In this document: piece by piece, positions 9,394 to 16,707 of the stretch
How positions within the stretch are numbered: the stretch's first letter is position 1
How the letters are laid out: the number at the start of each line of letters is the position of its first letter
Assembly: GCF_003014535.1 (NCBI RefSeq)
Contig: NZ_PYGD01000011.1
Location: 1 to 64,000 of the forward strand
From: Taibaiella chishuiensis
GTDB taxonomy: Bacteria; Bacteroidota; Bacteroidia; Chitinophagales; Chitinophagaceae
Direction: 5' to 3'
Length of the DNA stretch: 64,000 bases
Notes under the pieces: generated by a model
Database searches by the model: none
Told to the model about the DNA's origin: nothing
The model's input: the letters and a program-made list of their open reading frames with translations, nothing else
Program-made: the position numbers and the translations under genes

Positions 9394-10089
9394 ATGAGCA
9401 GTTCATTTGAACAACAGTTGAAAGAGCGACTGGAGCAAAGCAGCCCGGAAGACCTGGGATACCGGCCTGACCGGGAGCAGCTCTGGAACAAGATAGCGAC
9501 ACAGCAAAAGTCCAGGAAGATCCCGCTCCGTCTTTGGGTATCGCATGCCGCCGCCATTGCCGCAGGTTTGCTGATCGGCGTTTTTTTCCTGGCCACATAT
9601 AAAGACCGCGAAGGCGATAGCGGTCTGAAGCCGTACTCTGCGCCACAGGTAACAGCTGTAGCGCCACAGCAGGAGGCCGCCCCACCCGCCACTACAGGCA
9701 ATACACCCGGAGCTCCTACAGCCGCTACGCAACAGGCAGCCGTACTGCCCCAACAAAGCTTGCCGGTGCAACGCCGGCAAGTGGCCTCACCACCGCAGGG
9801 TACAGCGGTTGCCACCAAAACGCCGGCAACAGGGCCCAATGCACCACCAGCACAGGACCTGCCGGCTGTACAGGAAAAAGAACAAACCCCTGTTGTGGCC
9901 CAGGCCGAACGCCGTAAACCCAAAGTACTGCACTTGATGGATATCGACAATGAGAACACCCGCGTCATGCGCAGTCCGCAGCAACAGAATATGGCCTGGG
10001 CCTGGCTGGTACCGCCCAACCAAGCCACTTCAGCAGGCACCAGCTTCTCTGCACAGTTAAAGCAGGACATTCTTAAATTTAAAAACTAA
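9394..10089 (+). CDS. Single-pass membrane protein, possible anti-sigma factor
   Basis: This 231-aa protein has a soluble N-terminus (about 1-48), one membrane segment (about 49-68, SHAAAIAAGLLIGVFFLATY), and a long extracytoplasmic part rich in Ala, Pro, Gln and Thr (about 75-170), ending in a more structured tail. N-terminus inside and linker outside is the usual layout of anti-sigma proteins that pair with ECF factors. No zinc-binding HxxxCxxC motif is present, so the assignment rests on position directly after the sigma gene and on topology. Confidence 0.6.
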   Translation: MSSSFEQQLKERLEQSSPEDLGYRPDREQLWNKIATQQKSRKIPLRLWVSHAAAIAAGLLIGVFFLATYKDREGDSGLKPYSAPQVTAVAPQQEAAPPATTGNTPGAPTAATQQAAVLPQQSLPVQRRQVASPPQGTAVATKTPATGPNAPPAQDLPAVQEKEQTPVVAQAERRKPKVLHLMDIDNENTRVMRSPQQQNMAWAWLVPPNQATSAGTSFSAQLKQDILKFKN

Positions 10090-10109
10090 CAGCAGCCCTT
10101 ACCTTATTT

Positions 10110-11264
10110 ATGCGATCCGGACTTTATTTTTTGTTATGCCTTGTGCTTGCCTGCACCTGCTCCTATGCTCAAAACAGGACACCCCTTTCGACTGACGAAG
10201 ACCGCCCGGCTCCGGCACCACAACTCTTTAACCTGAATCCCCTGCAGGAAAACCATCACTTCCACATCAAACTTCCCAACGATGGCCTGCTCGATATCGA
10301 TTTCCAACGGTTGAGCGACTGGGGCGATCAAAACCGGCTGCTGGATATGGCAACAATAGCCAATACCCAGGTACAACAACTAAAGGACTCCTTCCGCCAG
10401 GGATATACAGCCAAACTAATAGCCATTAATATCCCCATCCGGGAAGACATTATCTCAGTCAGCTATGGCGAAGACGTGTCGAAGAAAAACCAGCTGGCCT
10501 ATCGCAATGGCAATTATTACGAGCTGAAAACAGACTTCGATACCGTACGGATTATCCGCAACGTGGGTATACGGCAGAAACCGGGTATCGATTCGGGCCT
10601 GGTACAGATCCGGTATAATTTTGTGCTGAAAGACCTGGACGATCTCGACAAACTGGTGCATAATGCGGCGCTGTTCGACCATATAGGCCGGGAGATCGAC
10701 CGTGCAATCGCAGATAAAAGAAAAGCCTGGCGCCGGCCCGACGCCAGCTACTACCAACTGCTGCTCGATTACGACCCGGACAAGCCCGAGCCCATGGAGG
10801 TTGTAAGCGACCGTAAGATATGGTCTCCTTTTATACAAAAGAAGATAGGCCTATACCTGAGCCTTGGCGCCGTTTTGTACCAGAGTACCGTTTCGCCTTA
10901 TTTCGATTATACCCTGGCCTATTTATTGCCTTCCCATGGCAGGTCGCAGCGGTTTGTAGGACTCAACTTCACCTCCTTTGCACGTTTTAACAGCGATATG
11001 TCGTTAAGACGGAATTATACCGCACTGAACGTAGAATTTGGTGTGTTCAGCGCGGGCCGGGGTGGAACCGGGTTACTGGGACAGAAAACCGCGCTGGCCT
11101 ATGGTATTATGTTCGATGCCCAGCATAGCGACAAGCTGATGTTCAATATGTCGCTCAGCTTCGGCCTCACCTCTTACATGTCTTTTGGTTTTGGCGCGGC
11201 ATCGAACTTTACCAAAGACCCGGAAAGCAGCCTGCTAATGATGAACCTCAAATTTAATTTATAA
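10110..11264 (+). CDS. Exported protein with putative C-terminal beta-barrel, unknown function
   Basis: The 384-aa protein starts with a signal peptide (MRSGLYFLLCLVLACTCSYA, then QNR). The central part (about 30-245) is soluble-looking with many charged residues. The last roughly 130 residues alternate hydrophobic and polar positions and end in KFNL, as expected for outer-membrane strands (IGLYLSLGAVLYQ, FVGLNFTSFARF, NMSLSFGLTSYMSFGFG). It lies 20 bp after the putative anti-sigma gene, so the three genes probably form one envelope-linked unit. I do not recognise a named family. Confidence 0.6.
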   Translation: MRSGLYFLLCLVLACTCSYAQNRTPLSTDEDRPAPAPQLFNLNPLQENHHFHIKLPNDGLLDIDFQRLSDWGDQNRLLDMATIANTQVQQLKDSFRQGYTAKLIAINIPIREDIISVSYGEDVSKKNQLAYRNGNYYELKTDFDTVRIIRNVGIRQKPGIDSGLVQIRYNFVLKDLDDLDKLVHNAALFDHIGREIDRAIADKRKAWRRPDASYYQLLLDYDPDKPEPMEVVSDRKIWSPFIQKKIGLYLSLGAVLYQSTVSPYFDYTLAYLLPSHGRSQRFVGLNFTSFARFNSDMSLRRNYTALNVEFGVFSAGRGGTGLLGQKTALAYGIMFDAQHSDKLMFNMSLSFGLTSYMSFGFGAASNFTKDPESSLLMMNLKFNL

Positions 11265-11299
11265 CAAACGCCGGTGCAAAAGGCTGCGATCGGCGATAC

Positions 11300-11914
11300 T
11301 TAAAGGCGGTCATGCTCCCGGCGCAGGTTAAGGCGGGCCTGTGTTTCAAACCGGTCGGAGAAATGCTCCGTTTTGAAGATACGGGGCATAGCCAGGAAGC
11401 GCGCCAGTACTGCTTTGCGCCCTGGCAGGTATAAGGCGTCGGGAAATACGGCATACTCGCTGCGTACCTGCAGGCTGTACCGGTCATAGGCTGCTTCGTC
11501 GCGCCCGAGTATGGCCAGGTCGGCATCGGTAAACAGGTCGGTATCTTTATCGTTTGTTGCCCGGTGATGCGCGGTAGCCAGTATAAGCTGCCTGCATTGG
11601 GCAACCCTTCCGGCCGGCACACCGATGCGCTGCATCATGTCGCCGGCCTGCACCGCGCTCTGGGCCTCGTTGTCATCCGCCCTTACCTCGTAAACGATAT
11701 CATGATAATACAGGCTGAACCATACGGCATCCGGGTCATGGAACTGGTGCTGCACCTCGCCCAGGTCAGCCAGCAACTGCGACAGGTGATTAAGGGTATG
11801 ATAGTGCCGGCCACCGGCGCTATAGGCTGCTTCGAGTTGTTGCCAGCCGGCCGATACCAGTTCGCGGTCTTGTGTATAACGGCCCAGTAATGAGGCATAG
11901 GTTTCCTGGAGCAT
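11300..11914 (-). CDS. HD-superfamily predicted metal-dependent phosphohydrolase
   Basis: This 204-aa protein matches the COG4339-type family of small HD-domain proteins. Metal-binding positions are visible: His in YHTLNHL (about 39), the HD pair in YYHDIVYE (about 70), His in ATAHHR (about 117) and Asp in FTDADLAILG (about 130). Family length is near 200 aa, so it is complete. The substrate is not known for this family. It is transcribed divergently from the RiPP precursor at 12006, sharing the 91-bp intergenic region, but nothing shows that the two are functionally linked. Confidence 0.85.
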   Translation of the reverse strand: MLQETYASLLGRYTQDRELVSAGWQQLEAAYSAGGRHYHTLNHLSQLLADLGEVQHQFHDPDAVWFSLYYHDIVYEVRADDNEAQSAVQAGDMMQRIGVPAGRVAQCRQLILATAHHRATNDKDTDLFTDADLAILGRDEAAYDRYSLQVRSEYAVFPDALYLPGRKAVLARFLAMPRIFKTEHFSDRFETQARLNLRREHDRL

Positions 11915-11946
11915 AGGTTTTATTTAGACCAAATATACGTTAATAC

Positions 11947-11984
11947 CCGGGGGCATAAAATGCCCCCGGCAGTATACAACTTTG
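11947..11984 (+). promoter_or_regulatory. Hairpin plus -7-like box upstream of RiPP precursor
   Basis: A perfect 10-bp inverted repeat (11947-11956/11960-11969, loop AAA) is followed 7 bp later by CAACTTTG (11977-11984), one base off the -7 consensus TAnnTTTG. The expected -33 position falls inside the hairpin. No gene ends here (the flanking genes are divergent), so the hairpin is not an ordinary terminator. The same order of hairpin, CTTTG, three bases and TTCACCAAA occurs at 12781-12827 before the secreted-protein gene. Confidence 0.5.
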
Positions 11985-12005
11985 TAATTCACCAAAACAC
12001 ATCCT

Positions 12006-12242
12006 ATGAAGAAGCAAAAGGTAATGCTCAAAAAACTATCTATCCATAAAGGCACGATTGCCGCACTGACCGATAACCTGCAGGAAGGTGCAAAAGGCGG
12101 TGCATCGGGCACCGGCTGGGGTTGTAAAGGTCCCAGTTACTGCGAGTGGAGTAAGCCGCCCGAGTGCACACAACCTACACAGCTTTGCCCCGTTACCGTA
12201 AACCTCTGCGGTCCTTCGGTAGATATCATCTGTATACCATAA
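12006..12242 (+). CDS. GG-type RiPP (class I lanthipeptide-like) precursor peptide A1
   Basis: This 78-aa peptide has a leader of the Bacteroidota natural-product-precursor type (MKKQKVMLKKLSIHKGTIAAL, about 1-22), ending in a Gly-Gly at AKGG (about 31-32). The core is ASGTGWGCKG... with six Cys and many Ser/Thr, the substrates for dehydration and thioether rings in lanthipeptides. Leader resemblance to 12468, 34411 and 34945 is strong. No modifying enzyme, protease or transporter is encoded nearby, so maturation would have to be done in trans. The chemistry (lanthionine, disulfide or other) is inferred, not seen. Confidence 0.75.
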   Translation: MKKQKVMLKKLSIHKGTIAALTDNLQEGAKGGASGTGWGCKGPSYCEWSKPPECTQPTQLCPVTVNLCGPSVDIICIP

Positions 12243-12467
12243 GCCGGCTATTGCCCGGCGCAAAGGAGCTGCAGTATCGCGGCTCCCTTACTATGCTATC
12301 CTGCCCCCGTCTTAGCCGCCAATCAGGTTTGCAACAACAAGCCCTGTAAGCTGTTTCCAACCGGCAACGCATCGTTGATCCTGCGAATAACGGGGTTGGT
12401 ACCAAAAACTGGTCGTGTGCTGTAATAAGGGGTAATTTTATTTTAAATATTTAAAGCCTGTTCTTGT

Positions 12468-12668
12468 ATGAAAAAGAAAAAAGTAGCGCTGAAAAGCCTT
12501 AAGCTTGATAAAGCTCACCTGTTAAACCTTAATGCTATTGAAGGCGGCAAGGGTGTTGAAGGAAAAACAATCATCAAAATCACAACTGATGATCCAAACA
12601 ACCCTACCAATGCCACCTGGTGTTTCTTCTGTCCTCCTAACCAAAGCCTGGACAGGCTCTGCCTCTGA
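12468..12668 (+). CDS. GG-type RiPP (lanthipeptide-like) precursor peptide A2
   Basis: This 66-aa peptide begins MKKKKVALKSLKLDKAHLL, the same leader style as its neighbour at 12006. The double Gly is at IEGGKG (about 26-27). The core is shorter and less Cys-rich, with three Cys near the end (TWCFFCPP and RLCL) and a run of Thr/Asn/Asp before them. It is more diverged than the other three precursors. A strong terminator follows at 12691-12719. A TTGGTACCAA palindrome lies upstream at 12396-12405. Confidence 0.68.
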   Translation: MKKKKVALKSLKLDKAHLLNLNAIEGGKGVEGKTIIKITTDDPNNPTNATWCFFCPPNQSLDRLCL

Positions 12669-12690
12669 TTCTAAAGAGCAGTGGCAACAA

Positions 12691-12719
12691 AAGCCCGGCA
12701 GCCTTGGCTTGCCGGGCTT
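12691..12719 (+). terminator. Rho-independent terminator after precursor A2
   Basis: AAGCCCGGCA (12691-12700) pairs with TGCCGGGCTT (12710-12719) around a 9-base loop and is followed by TTTGTT. It lies 22 bp after the stop of the precursor gene. Confidence 0.85.
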
Positions 12720-12780
12720 TTGTTATGCCCCAACCCGGCCGGTGTACAGCCGCACGAGCCGGTAACAAGCCCTGCAAACA

Positions 12781-12815
12781 GGGGCATTTTTTGCCCCCAT
12801 GACGCCGGATCTTTG
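12781..12815 (+). promoter_or_regulatory. Hairpin plus -7-like box upstream of secreted protein gene
   Basis: GGGGCA (12781-12786) pairs with TGCCCC (12792-12797). GATCTTTG (12808-12815) is one base off TAnnTTTG, and TTCACCAAA follows at 12819-12827. A separate terminator already lies upstream at 12691-12719, so this hairpin is probably regulatory. It copies the arrangement before the RiPP precursor at 12006. Confidence 0.5.
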
Positions 12816-12841
12816 TTCTTCACCAAACAAAATCCGGCCTT

Positions 12842-13267
12842 ATGAAAAAAACGATCCTCTTCCTGTGCTGCTGCCTGCTGGCTACAGCCGGGCTGCGCGC
12901 CAATCAGCTCACCATTGTCAATACCCTGCTCTGCGACTTCGACTTCTATTTTATGATGGGCTCTCCCGACATCCATTCCAACAACGTCTTTATTCCTGCC
13001 AATTTCAATACCGTATATCCCGATGGCACCGCCGTACCCACGATCTGGAGCATGCCCCTTACCCCGGCACAACTGGCAGCCGCCAATTTCACCTCGGTTA
13101 TGTTTCACCCGATCGATCCTACACCCGGCAGCAGCGGTTATGGTTTCCTGAGCCCGACCAATACGACCTACAGCAGCACGCCGTATGCACCCGCCTGTAA
13201 TAGCAGCACCGCATACAACGCGACCTGGATACCAGCACCGCCCAATGTAATTGTATTGCTTTATTAG
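12842..13267 (+). CDS. Small secreted protein of unknown function in RiPP locus
   Basis: The 141-aa product has a clear signal peptide (MKKTILFLCCCLLATAGLRA, cleavage before NQL). The mature part is about 120 aa, rich in Pro, Asn, Ser, Thr and aromatic residues, with only two Cys (one near CDFDFYF, one at APACNS). It ends in the hydrophobic PPNVIVLLY. I recognise no family. Its upstream region has the same hairpin/CTTTG/TTCACCAAA arrangement as the RiPP precursor at 12006, which suggests co-regulation with that peptide. Confidence 0.6.
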   Translation: MKKTILFLCCCLLATAGLRANQLTIVNTLLCDFDFYFMMGSPDIHSNNVFIPANFNTVYPDGTAVPTIWSMPLTPAQLAAANFTSVMFHPIDPTPGSSGYGFLSPTNTTYSSTPYAPACNSSTAYNATWIPAPPNVIVLLY

Positions 13268-13354
13268 GCAAACACGACCCGGACCGGGCCTGCAGCATTT
13301 GAAATATTTTACACTATTTCGGCTTACTTAACAGTAACTATCCTGCACCGCAGG

Positions 13355-13445
13355 TACATTTGCCTCACCTTATAGATTTTGCTTAGGAATTAAGGTTTTT
13401 TATCTCATGAGCGAAGGGCGCCCCCTACAGGCGCCCTTTGTATTT
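13355..13445 (+). ncRNA. Candidate small RNA with promoter and terminator
   Basis: A perfect -7 motif TACATTTG (13355-13362) is followed about 50 bp later by a strong stem-loop, AAGGGCGCC (13414-13422)/GGCGCCCTT (13430-13438), with a T-rich tail (TTTGTATTTTT). A transcript of about 75-80 nt from near 13369 would be non-coding. No TTTG lies at the right distance for a -33 box, and the stem-loop may simply be the distal terminator of the gene ending at 13267. Confidence 0.35.
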
Positions 13446-13446
13446 T
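13414..13446 (+). terminator. Rho-independent terminator
   Basis: A 9-bp GC-rich stem (13414-13422/13430-13438) with a 7-base loop is followed by a T-rich stretch. It lies 147 bp after the secreted-protein gene and ends either that transcript or the candidate small RNA. The rest of 13268-13637 shows no gene. Confidence 0.8.
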
Positions 13447-13637
13447 TCCAGGGGCGACCGCTATTTCGCTCCCAGCCATCGGTCCTTTCTTTTATTTGCC
13501 GCGCTCCGCAGCCCGATTTAACGGCGCTTTTCGCGGGCAAGTTGTAAAAGAATGCTTAACTTTCAGCTCCTGGAATAGCCGCCGATAGCGGTTGTTGATC
13601 CCCCCGATCCTACAGGAAAAAATTGCAAGACACCGGC

Positions 13638-14993
13638 ATGGACAGTACAGAAAGTATACAGAAATTAAACGAGCGACAAACAACAGCCCCATCATTTTCA
13701 GAAGCGTTACGGTTTTGGTTTATTTTAGGCTGGATCAGCTTCGGCGGCACCACCGGCCATATCACCATCATGCACGACTTCCTGGTCCTTAAGAAACGAT
13801 GGATCAGCAACCGCAAATTTTATCATGCCCTGAATGCCTGTATGATCCTGCCCGGACCCGAAGCCCACCAGTTATCGATATTCCTGGGTTGGAAACTGCA
13901 TGGCGTCAAAGGCGGTATTGTCTCCGGCATTTTCTTCATACTGCCCTCTATAGCCATCCTTACCGGGTTAAGTATTATTTATGCCATTTATGGCAATACC
14001 CCACTGTTGGGATCTATCTTCAATGGGTTAAAGCCGGCGGTACTCGGCATTATCATTTATGCCACCTGGAAGGTAGGCCGCCAGGCACTGACTTCCCCTG
14101 CGCATTACTGCGCAGCGATTGCAGCCTTCGTGCTCTCTTATTTCGCAGGCGTACCCATGCCCTGGATTATTTTAGGCACGATTGTTTTCGGCATCTTACT
14201 AAGTTTTGTTCCGGTAAAATATAGCGGGCTAAAAAACAGCAAACGTAAAACAGCAGAAAGTGCGGAGCCGGAAGACCTCTATTACATCAACAGTGATCAG
14301 CCCCTGCAAAAACAGCCATCCCGAACCCTGGTAAAATATGCCGTGGTATTCCTGTTGCTCTGGCTGGTTCCTTTTGTCATATTAATCTGCTGCTCGGCCG
14401 ATGCCGCTTTTTGGCAAAAAACATCATTGCTGTTTACCCGGGCGGCCTTCCTGACCATCGGTGGTTCCTATACCGTGATCCCCTATGTAGCCGGCCTGGT
14501 AACTACCAAACTGATGTGGCTCAGTAAAACACAAATGATCGACGGCTTCGCGCTCGCCGAAACAACGCCCGGCCCATTGGTCGTTGTACTCTCTTATGTA
14601 GGATTCATGGCGGCTTTCAATCATTTCCACGGCTCGCTGTTAATGGGCACACTGGGCTTACTGGTCGCCAGCTATTTTACGTTTCTGCCCAATTTTATCC
14701 TGATTTTTATGGGAGCAGGTTTTATCGAAAAGACCCAGGACTATCCCGTTATACAAACTGTTTTATCCTTAATTACCGCTACTGTTGTAGGCGTTATCGT
14801 CAACCTGGCCTGTTACCTGGGCGGAGCCATCCTGTTCGGGCAGCAGGGCGCCGGGCTTTTTGCAATCGATTGGGTATCCCTGGCCTGGGTGGTATTTTCG
14901 TTTATCCTGCTGGCCCGCTACCGGATCAATATGCTTTACCTGATCCTGCTCAGCATCCTGTTCGGGTTACTGCGCTTTGGTATTGAGATGTGA
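13638..14993 (+). CDS. chrA: Chromate transporter, CHR family (ChrA-like)
   Basis: The protein has about 451 aa with two homologous membrane halves, the long-chain CHR form. The family exports chromate from the cytoplasm, often with sulfate antagonism. The N-terminal half starts FSEALRFWFILGWISFGG and contains the ILPGPEAHQL motif. The C-terminal half has FTRAAFLTIGGSYTVIPYV and the ETTPGPLVVVLSYVGFMAA motif. The start is taken at ATG 13638; a TTG at 13623 has a better-spaced AGGA and adds five residues. The last codons and stop are already part of the downstream GAGATGTGA repeat tract. Substrate is assigned by family only. Confidence 0.9.
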   Translation: MDSTESIQKLNERQTTAPSFSEALRFWFILGWISFGGTTGHITIMHDFLVLKKRWISNRKFYHALNACMILPGPEAHQLSIFLGWKLHGVKGGIVSGIFFILPSIAILTGLSIIYAIYGNTPLLGSIFNGLKPAVLGIIIYATWKVGRQALTSPAHYCAAIAAFVLSYFAGVPMPWIILGTIVFGILLSFVPVKYSGLKNSKRKTAESAEPEDLYYINSDQPLQKQPSRTLVKYAVVFLLLWLVPFVILICCSADAAFWQKTSLLFTRAAFLTIGGSYTVIPYVAGLVTTKLMWLSKTQMIDGFALAETTPGPLVVVLSYVGFMAAFNHFHGSLLMGTLGLLVASYFTFLPNFILIFMGAGFIEKTQDYPVIQTVLSLITATVVGVIVNLACYLGGAILFGQQGAGLFAIDWVSLAWVVFSFILLARYRINMLYLILLSILFGLLRFGIEM

Positions 14994-15130
14994 GATGTGA
15001 GATGTGAGATGTGAGATGTTAGATGTGAGATGTTAGATGTGAGATGTTAGATGTGAGATGTGAGATGTGAGATGTGAGATGTGAGATGTGAGAATTGAGA
15101 ATTGAGAATTGAGAATTGAGATGTGAGGTG
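14984..15130. repeat. Short tandem repeat tract overlapping end of chrA
   Basis: About 145 bp of near-tandem GAGATGTGA and GATGTTAGA units switch to GAGAATT heptamers at about 15090-15120. It starts inside the last codons of chrA (Glu-Met-stop is read from the repeat). No spacers of constant unique sequence occur, so it is not CRISPR. Confidence 0.85.
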
Positions 15131-15799
15131 GGAGATTTCAGATGTCAGATATGAGTAGTGGGGTGCGCACAATGGTGTTGTTCCGGATCAGGCGGAATTT
15201 CTGGGGGAGTGAAGATCGAGTCTGCAGATCTGTCCGTATGTTATTTATTTAAGGAAATTAATAGGGAGCGCTTTAGTTATTCAGGATAGATAAATACACT
15301 GCAATACCAGTTCCTTGCCGGCGAATGTGATGCTGTGCATTTCATTTTTTCTCGCAGCGATACGGCGACGCAGCGAACGGGTGCATATTGGTCGTAACAT
15401 CTGGTCACTAACCGCGTAGAAATGCTTTGCCCAACGCCCATTACATGCACTGCCGGGACGTCAAGCCAGGAAACAACCAAACATACCGACCTTTAGAAAA
15501 AGGGCGTTAATAAAATGCCGCAGGACGCCGTATAGAAAGAAATACAGCTCCCACAGTCTGGCCCTGTACTTTAGTTCGTTTGTCATTCCTTCGTCCATTT
15601 TTTTACTACTGCCCGGACTTATTTCTTTTAGGCGTACAAGGCATTTTTAGCACTTTTTCTACAGTCTTGATTTTTGCTTCTTTGTATTAAGACAAAGAAG
15701 AATAAAAAATTAGGGTAAGTACACCGGAGTACCCCAACTTTTCCGCTTGATCCTCAATAAACGGACCTTAGGTTAAGGTAGCCGATGAAAAAGTGAAAA
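15131..15799. other. Gene-free region between chrA repeat and tRNA-Arg
   Basis: No coding region is convincing here. The only clear structure is an inverted repeat CTTCTTTGT (15677-15685)/ACAAAGAAG (15692-15700) with a 6-base loop, followed by an A/T-rich run. It looks like a terminator or a dispersed hairpin. Confidence 0.6.
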
Positions 15800-15828
15800 G
15801 AAAAAAGCAGCCCGTGTGGACTGCTTTT
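15800..15828 (-). terminator. Terminator of tRNA-Arg copy 1
   Basis: On the minus strand GCAGTCC pairs with GGGCTGC (one G-U pair) around a short ACAC loop and is followed by a run of T. It lies directly after the 3' end of the tRNA at 15830. Confidence 0.75.
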
Positions 15829-15829
15829 G

Positions 15830-15903
15830 TGACCCTGTCAGGATTCAAACCTGAAACCTTCTCATCCGTAGTGAGATGCTCTATTCAATTGAGCTACAGA
15901 GCC
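15830..15903 (-). tRNA. tRNA-Arg (anticodon ACG), copy 1
   Basis: The 74-nt tRNA on the minus strand begins GGCTCTGTAGCTCAATTG. The anticodon arm TCTCA-CTACGGA-TGAGA has the loop CTACGGA, giving anticodon ACG (read as ICG after deamination). The T arm is CAGGTTTGAATCCTG. The acceptor stem GGCTCTG/CAGGGTC closes with wobble pairs, and the discriminator is A. CCA is not encoded. It is identical to the copy at 16077-16150. Confidence 0.93.
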
Positions 15904-16046
15904 GGAGTAGGCTGCGAAGGTAAGCATATTTCCCCGAAATCGCCAACAAAATTTTCGAAACACGGCCCGGTCTCCTCCATCTTATAATCCCGCGAAATGC
16001 TTACCCATGGCGGGCCGGCATTACCAGCCACCCTGTATTTAAAAGG

Positions 16047-16075
16047 AAAAAAGCAGCCCATGTGGACTGCTTTTT
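16047..16075 (-). terminator. Terminator of tRNA-Arg copy 2
   Basis: On the minus strand GCAGTCC/GGGCTGC closes around an ACAT loop and is followed by a T run. It is a near copy of the terminator at 15800-15828, showing that the terminator was duplicated along with the tRNA. Confidence 0.75.
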
Positions 16076-16076
16076 G

Positions 16077-16150
16077 TGACCCTGTCAGGATTCAAACCTG
16101 AAACCTTCTCATCCGTAGTGAGATGCTCTATTCAATTGAGCTACAGAGCC
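16077..16150 (-). tRNA. tRNA-Arg (anticodon ACG), copy 2
   Basis: This is a 74-nt minus-strand tRNA identical to copy 1, with the same CTACGGA anticodon loop and no encoded CCA. It is the upstream copy in transcription order, with its own promoter at 16169-16199 and its own terminator. The 247-bp offset between the copies indicates a recent tandem duplication. Confidence 0.93.
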
Positions 16151-16168
16151 ATCGTTTTGATTGGATTG

Positions 16169-16199
16169 CAAAGGTAAAAACATTTTTTTAATTACCAAA
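16169..16199 (-). promoter_or_regulatory. Promoter of tRNA-Arg copy 2
   Basis: On the minus strand TTTG (16199-16196), a 19-bp spacer and TACCTTTG (16176-16169) fit the Bacteroidota primary-sigma consensus exactly. It lies 19 bp before the tRNA 5' end. Copy 1 has a weaker version upstream (TACCTTCG near 15920). Confidence 0.8.
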
Positions 16200-16233
16200 A
16201 AAAACTTTCTTTGCATCAAAATCAAAAGCGAAA

Positions 16234-16707
16234 ATGAATATCGAGATCTGGTCATTAGGTAAAGCCAACGAGGATTTTATTGCGTCCGGGCTTCAATATT
16301 ATTTTCAGAAAACAAAACCCTGGAACCCTGTAGAGCTGGTCATTCTTCAGCTCCCGAAAAAGGCGCTGACCAGCGATGTGGCCCGCACAAAACTACAGGA
16401 GGAAGAATTGATCCTGAAAAAACTTCAGTCCCATCATTACCTGGTATTGCTCGACGAGCGGGGCAAGGCCTTGAATTCGGTGCAGTGGTCGCAACAGTTC
16501 CAGCAATGCATGAACCAGGGGGTAAAAACGCTGGTGATCCTGATCGGCGGCGCATTTGGTGTTACCGATGCCATCCGGAATCATGCCCGGCAATGCTGGT
16601 CGCTATCCAATCTCGTATTTCCCCATCAAATGGTACGCCTGATCGTGGCCGAACAGGTCTACCGCGCCTTCAGTATCCTGAACAATTCGCCTTATCATCA
16701 TGAGTGA
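16234..16707 (+). CDS. rlmH: 23S rRNA (pseudouridine1915-N3)-methyltransferase RlmH
   Basis: This 157-aa SPOUT-class methyltransferase adds a methyl group to pseudouridine 1915 in helix 69 of 23S rRNA on the 70S ribosome. The family signatures are present: N-terminal MNIEIWSLGK, LLDERGKALNS (about 72-82), the SAM-binding knot LVILIGGAFGV (about 99-109), the late FPHQMVRLIVAEQVYRAF segment, and C-terminal PYHHE. Length equals the family norm (155-160 aa). It is transcribed divergently from the tRNA-Arg genes and followed at once by a repeat tract. Confidence 0.97.
   Translation: MNIEIWSLGKANEDFIASGLQYYFQKTKPWNPVELVILQLPKKALTSDVARTKLQEEELILKKLQSHHYLVLLDERGKALNSVQWSQQFQQCMNQGVKTLVILIGGAFGVTDAIRNHARQCWSLSNLVFPHQMVRLIVAEQVYRAFSILNNSPYHHE

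Noticed and set aside
12164-12349. 61-codon frame between the two RiPP precursors
   Set aside because: It overlaps precursor 12006 in another frame and lacks the leader pattern or a Gly-Gly site.
14984-15130. Possible CRISPR array
   Set aside because: The units are 7-9 bp tandem repeats without unique spacers, and no cas genes are in the window.
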